Positions 3,600-9,233 of a DNA stretch of 9,233 nucleotides are shown one piece after another. The notes under the pieces are model-generated. The model saw only the letters and a list, made by a program, of their open reading frames with translations, had not been told where the DNA came from and did no database searches. The stretch is from the NCBI GenBank assembly GCA_003446655.1, contig DMCZ01000251.1, forward strand, positions 1 to 9,233. Direction: 5' to 3'. Source of the stretch: Thauera sp. (lineage in GTDB: Bacteria; Pseudomonadota; Gammaproteobacteria; Burkholderiales; Rhodocyclaceae). Within the stretch, counting starts at the first letter, position 1. Each line of letters begins with the position of its first letter. The translations under genes were made by a program, and so were the position numbers.

Positions 3600-6467
3600 A
3601 TGGCCAGAAAACAATGCCAAGTCTGCGGCCAACCCGCCACCGTGCGGGTAGAAGCCAATCTGAATGGTCGCCACAGCACCATGCTGCTGTGCGACGACCA
3701 CTACCGCCAGCTGGTACGCCAGCAAAAGCGTACCGTTTCCCCGCTGGAAGCCTTGTTCGGCTCGCGCAGCGGGCTGTTCGAGGATTTCCTGGGCAGTGAC
3801 TTCTTCCGCCTCGGTGACGACTCGGCGCCGGTGACAGCCGATACCGACGATGAAGTGGTCGATGCCTCGTTCGGCGAACCGGCGTCCGCAGGGGCCGGAG
3901 CACCGCGCCGTCGCGGTGGCGGGCTGGCCAGCCGCATCAGCGAACAATCAGAGACCCTGCTGCAGGAGGCCGCCAAGCACGCCGCCGAGTTTGGCCGTCC
4001 CGAGGTGGATACCGAACACCTGCTGCTGTCGCTGACCGACAGTGACGTGGTCAAGACCATCCTTGGTCAGTTCAAGATCAAGGTGGACGACCTCAAACGC
4101 CAGATCGAATCCGAGGCCAAGCGGGGCGACAAGCCCTTCGAGGGCGAAATCGGTGTGTCGCCGCGCGTCAAGGACGCACTCAGCCGCGCCTTCGTGGCCT
4201 CCAACGAACTCGGTCATTCCTATGTCGGCCCCGAGCATTTTCTGGTGGGACTGGCCGAAGAAGGCGAAGGTCTGGCGGCCAACCTGCTGCGCCGCTATGG
4301 CCTCACGCCGCAGGCGCTGCGCCAGCAGGTTAACAAGGTGGTCGGCAAGGGCGCCGAGGACGGCCGCGCCGAGACGCCCACCAACACCCCCGAGCTCGAC
4401 AAGTACTCCCGCGACCTGACGAAGATGGCGCGTGACGGCAAGCTGGACCCGGTCATCGGTCGAGCCCAGGAGATCGAGACCACGATCGAGGTGCTGGCAC
4501 GGCGCAAGAAGAATAACCCGGTGCTGATCGGCGAGCCCGGCGTGGGCAAGACCGCCATCGTCGAGGGTCTGGCACAGCGCATGGTGGCCGGCGAGGTGCC
4601 CGAGACGCTGCGCGACAAGCGCCTGATGGAGCTGAATATCAATGCGATGGTCGCAGGTGCCAAGTACCGGGGCGAGTTCGAGGAGCGAGTGCAGAAGGTG
4701 CTCAAGGAAATCTCAGAGCACCAGGGCGAGCTGATCCTGTTCATCGACGAGGTGCACACCATCGTCGGTGCGGGCCAGGGCGGCGGCGAAGGCGGCCTGG
4801 ACGTGGCCAACGTGTTCAAGCCCATGATGGCGCGTGGCGAGCTGAACCTGATCGGCGCCACCACGCTCAACGAATATCAGAAGTACATCGAGAAGGACGC
4901 CGCGCTGGAGCGACGCTTCCAGCCGGTGACGGTGCCGGAGCCCACCGTGGCGCAGGCCATCATGATCCTGCGCGGCCTGCGCGACACCTTCGAGGCGCAC
5001 CACAAGGTCAGCATCTCGGAGGAAGCGATCATCGCCGCCGCCGAGCTCTCCGACCGTTACATCACCGCGCGCTTCTTGCCGGACAAGGCCATCGACCTGC
5101 TTGATCAGGCCGCTGCCCGGGTGAAGCTGTCTGCGACGGCACGTCCGATCGCCGTGCAGGAGCTGGAGGCGGAACTGCACCAGCTGCGCCGTGAGCAGGA
5201 CTACGTGGCAGCCCGCAAGCAATACGACAAGGCGGCAGAGATCGGCAAGCGGATCGAAGCCAAGGAGGCCGAGCTCAAGAAGCGCGTCGAGGAATGGGAG
5301 CGCGAGCGCGCTTCGGGCAGCGCCGAGGTCAAGGCCGAGCACGTGGCCCAGATCGTCTCGCGCCTGACCGGCATTCCGGTGAACGAGCTGACGGTGGAGG
5401 AGCGTGAGAAGCTGCTGCACCTGGAGCAGCGTCTGCATGAGCGCCTGGTCGGGCAGGACGAAGCGGTGCGCGCCGTCGCCGATGCGGTGCGGCTGTCGCG
5501 CGCCGGCCTCCGAGAGGGCAGCAAGCCGGTAGCCACGTTCCTGTTCCTCGGGCCCACCGGTGTCGGCAAGACCGAGCTGGCCAAGGCCCTGGCCGAAGCC
5601 ATCTACGGCGACGAGGGCGCACTGTTGCGCATCGACATGTCGGAGTATGGCGAACGCCACACCGTGGCGAGACTGGTGGGCGCGCCCCCGGGCTACGTTG
5701 GCTACGACGAGGGCGGTCAGCTGACCGAGAAAGTGCGTCGCAAGCCCTACAGCGTGCTGCTGCTCGACGAGATCGAGAAGGCCCACCCCGACGTCTACAA
5801 CATCCTGCTGCAGGTATTCGACGACGGCCGCCTGACCGACGGCAAAGGGCGCGTGGTGGACTTCACCAACACCATCATCATCGCCACGTCCAACCTGGGC
5901 TCGGACATCATCCAGCGGCGCCTGAAGGCGCGCGGTGCGGCTGGCGAGGAGTACGAGAAGACAAAAAACGAGGTCATGGACGTGCTGCGCGGGCACTTCC
6001 GGCCCGAGTTCCTCAACCGGATCGAAGAGATCATCGTCTTCCATGCCCTGGGCAAGGAGGAGATCCGTCATATCGTCGGGCTGCAACTCGATCGCGTGGC
6101 GCGTAACGCGGCCAGCCAGGGCGTGACCCTCACCTTCGACCAGACCTTGATCGACCACTTTGCCGAGGAAGGCTACAAGCCTGAATTCGGCGCGCGTGCG
6201 CTCAAGCGCTTGATCCGCAGCGAGCTGGAAACGGCGCTGGCGCGCGAGATGCTGGGCGGCAGCATCGGCAAGGGCGATCACGTCGTCGCCCGCTGGGACG
6301 ACAAGGCGGATCGGGTCGGCTTCGAGCGCACGGAGCCGCCCAAGAGCGAGGTCGAGGCCGACAAGCCTGACGAGGCCAAGCCGGCCGAAGCCAAGTCAAC
6401 CGATGCGCCGAAGAGCGACGACGGCAAGGGTTCCCGGAAGAAGAAACCGGCGAGCGATCCATCCTGA
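3600..6467 (+). CDS. clpK: ClpG/ClpK-type AAA+ disaggregase (tLST ClpG_GI)
   Basis: A 955-aa two-ring AAA+ unfoldase of the Hsp100 class, which threads aggregated proteins through its hexameric pore using ATP. The N-terminus carries a putative zinc-binding set C6-x2-C9...C31-x2-H34 in an extended N1 region (1-110), a hallmark of the ClpG/ClpK group. Two Clp_N repeats follow (about 111-250). AAA-1 has Walker A GEPGVGKT (311-318), pore loop KYRG (355-358) and Walker B D383-E384. A short coiled-coil middle domain spans about 515-580, far shorter than in ClpB. AAA-2 has GPTGVGKT (651-658), pore loop GYVG (698-701) and D723-E724. I see no IGL/IGF loop, so no ClpP docking is expected and it should act alone. 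The tail (912-955) is low-complexity, rich in Lys, Glu, Asp, Ala and Pro. All key residues are present. In relatives this gene gives strong heat tolerance; the literature also uses the name clpG_GI. Confidence 0.95.
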   Translation: MARKQCQVCGQPATVRVEANLNGRHSTMLLCDDHYRQLVRQQKRTVSPLEALFGSRSGLFEDFLGSDFFRLGDDSAPVTADTDDEVVDASFGEPASAGAGAPRRRGGGLASRISEQSETLLQEAAKHAAEFGRPEVDTEHLLLSLTDSDVVKTILGQFKIKVDDLKRQIESEAKRGDKPFEGEIGVSPRVKDALSRAFVASNELGHSYVGPEHFLVGLAEEGEGLAANLLRRYGLTPQALRQQVNKVVGKGAEDGRAETPTNTPELDKYSRDLTKMARDGKLDPVIGRAQEIETTIEVLARRKKNNPVLIGEPGVGKTAIVEGLAQRMVAGEVPETLRDKRLMELNINAMVAGAKYRGEFEERVQKVLKEISEHQGELILFIDEVHTIVGAGQGGGEGGLDVANVFKPMMARGELNLIGATTLNEYQKYIEKDAALERRFQPVTVPEPTVAQAIMILRGLRDTFEAHHKVSISEEAIIAAAELSDRYITARFLPDKAIDLLDQAAARVKLSATARPIAVQELEAELHQLRREQDYVAARKQYDKAAEIGKRIEAKEAELKKRVEEWERERASGSAEVKAEHVAQIVSRLTGIPVNELTVEEREKLLHLEQRLHERLVGQDEAVRAVADAVRLSRAGLREGSKPVATFLFLGPTGVGKTELAKALAEAIYGDEGALLRIDMSEYGERHTVARLVGAPPGYVGYDEGGQLTEKVRRKPYSVLLLDEIEKAHPDVYNILLQVFDDGRLTDGKGRVVDFTNTIIIATSNLGSDIIQRRLKARGAAGEEYEKTKNEVMDVLRGHFRPEFLNRIEEIIVFHALGKEEIRHIVGLQLDRVARNAASQGVTLTFDQTLIDHFAEEGYKPEFGARALKRLIRSELETALAREMLGGSIGKGDHVVARWDDKADRVGFERTEPPKSEVEADKPDEAKPAEAKSTDAPKSDDGKGSRKKKPASDPS

Positions 6468-6483
6468 TGCATCGGGGGCTGTC

Positions 6484-7914
6484 ATGTCTGCATCCCATGG
6501 CCTGGCATCGGCAGCCACCCTGGTCTCACTCGCGGCGGCGCTCGCCGCTGCGGGGCACGCGGTCGTCTACAAGCGTGACCCGCGATCGGCCGCGCTTTGG
6601 GTGCTGCTGATCGCCCTGCTACCGCTTGGCGGTTCGCTGCTTTACCTGTTGTTCGGTATCAACCGCTATCAGCGGCGGGCGCGGAGGCTGTACCCGGGCG
6701 CTGGTCGCGCATCGCCGACCACAGACTGTATGGAGGTCCCCGCCACGCTGCCCTCGGCGTTCGCCGGCCTAGCGCATCTGGTGGGGCGCGCCACCGGTCA
6801 GCCGCTGACCGGTGGCAATCGCATCAAGCCACTGGTCGATGGCGAGCAGGCCTACCCGGCCATGCTCGCCGCGATCGACTCGGCCTGTCACAGCGTTGCC
6901 CTGACGTCCTACATCTTCGATGGCCAGGGCATTGGTACGCAGTTTGTCGAAGCCCTGCATCGTGCCCATGCGCGCGGCGTGCAGGTGCGGGTGCTGATCG
7001 ACGATGTCTCCGCACGATGGGTACGCCAGAGCGCCCATCGGCGGCTGAAGCGCAGCGGATTGATGGTGGCGCCGTTCAATCCGACGCTGATCCCCGCACG
7101 GCTGCATGCCGCGCACCTGCGCAATCACCGCAAGCTGCTGGTGGTCGACGGCGAAACAGGCTTTACCGGCGGCATGAACATCTTCAGCCCCTACTGGCGG
7201 CCGGATGCGCCCGAGCAGGCCTGCCATGACTTGCATTTCCGCCTGCAGGGCCCGGTCGTCGCCGATCTCAAGCGTTGCTTCACCGAGGATTGGTGTGACA
7301 CCACGGACGAGCGGCTCGACGAGCGCTTCTGGGGTGGGCGGCCTGCGCCGGCTGCCGAGCTGGGTACAAGCTGGGCCAGAGGCATTGAGGCCGGCCCTGA
7401 CGAAACCCTGGACCGGATGCGTTGGACATTCATGGGGGCCTTGAGTGCGGCACGGCAGTCGGTTCGCATCTGGACGCCCTACTTCGTGCCCGATCAACCG
7501 ATGATCGCCGCGCTGAGCACGGCCGCCTTGCGCGGCGTACGGATCGAGGTGCTCACGCCTGCCAACGGCGATCACCCGTCCGTGCAATGGGCGGCCCGCG
7601 CCCATTACTGGCAGGTGATGGAGCATGGCGTACGGATCTTCGAGCGGCCCGGCCCCTTCGACCACACCAAGCTGATGCTGGTCGATGGCGCCTGGTGCTG
7701 CCTGGGGTCGGCCAACTGGGACGCACGCAGCCTGCGGCTCAACTTCGAGTTCAACGTCGAGGTCTACGACGCTGCTCTGTGTGACCGTCTCGAAGCACTT
7801 TTCGATACCACACGCGACGCGTCGGCCCTTGTCACACCCACGGCCGTGCGCATGCGTCCGCCTGCCGTAAAGGTGCGCGACGGTGTCGCCCGCCTGTTCA
7901 CACCGGTTCTATAG
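6484..7914 (+). CDS. Phospholipase D / cardiolipin-synthase-like membrane protein
   Basis: A 476-aa protein with the cardiolipin synthase layout: two N-terminal membrane segments (about 6-28 and 36-57, PLDc_N type, ending in LLFGINRYQRR) and two PLD catalytic domains. The HKD motifs are H215-x-K217-x4-D222 (NHRKLLVVDGETGFTGGMN) and H394-x-K396-x4-D401 (DHTKLMLVDGAWCCLGSANW), both complete. Enzymes of this family transfer phosphatidyl groups, usually joining two phosphatidylglycerols into cardiolipin at the inner membrane; hydrolytic phospholipase D activity is an alternative. ATG 6484, 16 bases after the clpG stop, was chosen because it precedes the membrane segments and has a G-rich stretch (6474-6478) upstream; the open frame extends further left inside clpG without use. 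Such a gene lies between clpG and ftsH in the stress-tolerance locus. Remodelling membrane lipids under heat, or supporting FtsH, is an inference. Confidence 0.88.
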   Translation: MSASHGLASAATLVSLAAALAAAGHAVVYKRDPRSAALWVLLIALLPLGGSLLYLLFGINRYQRRARRLYPGAGRASPTTDCMEVPATLPSAFAGLAHLVGRATGQPLTGGNRIKPLVDGEQAYPAMLAAIDSACHSVALTSYIFDGQGIGTQFVEALHRAHARGVQVRVLIDDVSARWVRQSAHRRLKRSGLMVAPFNPTLIPARLHAAHLRNHRKLLVVDGETGFTGGMNIFSPYWRPDAPEQACHDLHFRLQGPVVADLKRCFTEDWCDTTDERLDERFWGGRPAPAAELGTSWARGIEAGPDETLDRMRWTFMGALSAARQSVRIWTPYFVPDQPMIAALSTAALRGVRIEVLTPANGDHPSVQWAARAHYWQVMEHGVRIFERPGPFDHTKLMLVDGAWCCLGSANWDARSLRLNFEFNVEVYDAALCDRLEALFDTTRDASALVTPTAVRMRPPAVKVRDGVARLFTPVL

Positions 7915-7941
7915 AGAAACGACTTTCGGAGAACAACGCTG

Positions 7942-9233
7942 ATGGAAAAGAAAGATCAATGGAACATTGGCTACTGGATCGTCGCCGGCCTGTTGCTGCT
8001 GACGCTGCAGAACTACTGGCAGGCGGCCAAGACCGTCGAGCCCGTGCCCTACAGCGAATTCGAGAAGGCGCTGGCCGAGGGGCGCGTCGCCGAAGTATTG
8101 GTGTCGGACCGCACGGTTACCGGGCGCCTGAAATCACCGGACAGTCGTGGCAAGACCTCCATCGTGGCCACCCGCGTCGAACCCGACCTGGCCGAGCAGC
8201 TGTCGAAATACGATGTGTCCTACGCGCGAGTGGTGGAAAGCACCTGGCTGCGTGATGTGCTCTCCTGGATTCTGCCGGCGGTGGCCTTCTTCGGCGTCTG
8301 GTTTTTCCTGTTCCGCCGCTTCGCCGAGAAGCAGGGCATGGGCGGCTTCCTGAGCATCGGCAAGAGCCGCGCCAAGGTATTCATGGAGAAGAACACCGGC
8401 GTGACCTTTGCCGATGTCGCTGGCGTCGATGAAGCCAAGGCGGAGTTGGTTGAGATCGTCGATTTCCTCAAGAATCCGCAGGAGTATGGACGGCTCGGGG
8501 CGCGCATTCCCAAGGGCGTGTTGCTGGTCGGCCCACCCGGCACCGGCAAGACATTGCTGGCCAAGGCTGTTGCCGGCGAGGCGGCGGTGCCCTTCTTCTC
8601 CATCTCCGGATCAGAGTTTGTCGAGATGTTCGTCGGCGTGGGTGCGGCCCGTGTGCGCGACCTGTTCGAACAGGCGCGCGGGCAGGCACCGGCGATCATC
8701 TTCATTGATGAACTGGATGCTTTGGGCCGCGCACGCGGTGTCGGAGGACCGACCGGCGGACACGACGAGCGTGAGCAGACGCTGAACCAGTTGCTCACCG
8801 AAATGGATGGCTTCGACAGCTCGGTCGGGCTGATCATCCTTGCAGCCACCAACCGGCCGGAGATCCTCGATCAGGCCTTGCTTCGCGCCGGTCGCTTCGA
8901 CCGTCAGGTGCTGGTGGACCGGCCCGACAAGAAAGGTCGCCTGGATATCCTGAAGGTCCATGTCAAGAAGATCACCCTGGCCCACGGTGTAGATCTGGAA
9001 CAGGTGGCGGCGCTGACCACCGGCTTTTCCGGCGCTGATCTGGCCAATCTCGTGAACGAAGCAGCGCTGAACGCGACGCGGCGCAAGGCGCAGGCTGTGG
9101 AACTGCAAGACTTCACCGCCGCCATCGAGCGCATCGTGGCCGGCCTGGAAAGGAAGAACCGTGTGCTCAATCCGAAGGAGCGGGAAACCGTGGCCTATCA
9201 CGAGATGGGGCATGCGCTGGTGGCGCTGGCGCT
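7942..9233 (+). CDS. ftsH: FtsH ATP-dependent membrane zinc metalloprotease (tLST FtsH_GI), cut by window end
   Basis: The first 430 residues of an FtsH-type protease, an inner-membrane AAA+ hexamer that extracts and degrades membrane and unstable cytosolic proteins. Membrane segments lie at about 9-26 and 106-124, enclosing a short periplasmic domain (27-105). The AAA module has Walker A GPPGTGKT (197-204), the pore-loop region MFVGVG, Walker B FIDELD (D256, E257; FIDEID is more usual) and the second region of homology ATNRPEILDQALLRAGRFDR (302-321). The zinc-binding HExxH is H420-E-M-G-H424, where most family members have HEAGH. The rest of the protease domain lies beyond the window. GGAG (7928-7931) precedes ATG 7942 by ten bases, and the gene follows the PLD gene by 27 bases. 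Hosts always carry a chromosomal ftsH, so this is a second, transferable copy typical of the locus. Confidence 0.93.
   Translation, partial: MEKKDQWNIGYWIVAGLLLLTLQNYWQAAKTVEPVPYSEFEKALAEGRVAEVLVSDRTVTGRLKSPDSRGKTSIVATRVEPDLAEQLSKYDVSYARVVESTWLRDVLSWILPAVAFFGVWFFLFRRFAEKQGMGGFLSIGKSRAKVFMEKNTGVTFADVAGVDEAKAELVEIVDFLKNPQEYGRLGARIPKGVLLVGPPGTGKTLLAKAVAGEAAVPFFSISGSEFVEMFVGVGAARVRDLFEQARGQAPAIIFIDELDALGRARGVGGPTGGHDEREQTLNQLLTEMDGFDSSVGLIILAATNRPEILDQALLRAGRFDRQVLVDRPDKKGRLDILKVHVKKITLAHGVDLEQVAALTTGFSGADLANLVNEAALNATRRKAQAVELQDFTAAIERIVAGLERKNRVLNPKERETVAYHEMGHALVALA

Noticed and set aside
2883..3947. 354-aa minus-strand open frame across hsp20 and the start of clpG
   Set aside because: It crosses two recognisable plus-strand genes and their junction and has no domain of its own.
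4713..6281. 522-aa minus-strand open frame opposite clpG
   Set aside because: Antisense shadow of the conserved AAA+ gene, with low-complexity Leu/Gly/Val-rich translation and no family features.
6597..7229. 210-aa plus-strand open frame inside the PLD gene
   Set aside because: Out-of-frame shadow rich in Arg, Ala and Gly; the true frame shows two intact HKD motifs.

Overview
This GC-rich window reads as a mobile-element junction followed by a horizontally transferred protein-quality-control locus. The five plus-strand genes from 2619 to the right edge are, in order, a small excisionase-like HTH protein, a small heat-shock protein (Hsp20), a ClpG/ClpK-type double AAA+ disaggregase, a phospholipase-D/cardiolipin-synthase-like membrane protein and an FtsH protease cut by the window end. 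I recognise this order as the core of the transmissible locus of stress tolerance (tLST, also called LHR or TLQC). That locus is known from Pseudomonas aeruginosa clone C, heat-resistant Enterobacteriaceae and various beta- and gammaproteobacteria. The host is therefore probably a GC-rich beta- or gammaproteobacterium; the species cannot be fixed from the sequence.

Left part (1-775): the minus strand carries a DUF3085-like gene of the kind found on integrative conjugative elements, with its own terminator (about 115-145). Its natural start appears to be interrupted by an in-frame TGA at codon 4. To its right are an 11-bp stem-loop and the frameshifted N-terminal stump of an IS5-type transposase (minus strand, 701-589). 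This is a worn mobile-element boundary. Middle part (about 776-2443): an apparently complete insertion sequence with a 513-aa IS5-family-like DDE transposase on the plus strand.

Right part (2444-9233): the regulatory region holds a heat-shock-like -35 box and three phased TTGCAA palindromes. The operon then runs on one strand with short gaps (about 102, 96, 16 and 27 nt). The logic is a layered stress response: Hsp20 holds unfolding proteins, ClpG extracts and refolds them from aggregates, the PLD protein probably alters membrane lipids, and FtsH degrades damaged membrane and cytosolic proteins.

The locus itself is known. The less described features are the phased TTGCAA operator candidates, a 39-codon frame that overlaps dna and ends in an ATGA overlap with hsp20, a strong hairpin between hsp20 and clpG, and the two decayed genes at the left junction. 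No tRNA, rRNA or CRISPR array was seen.
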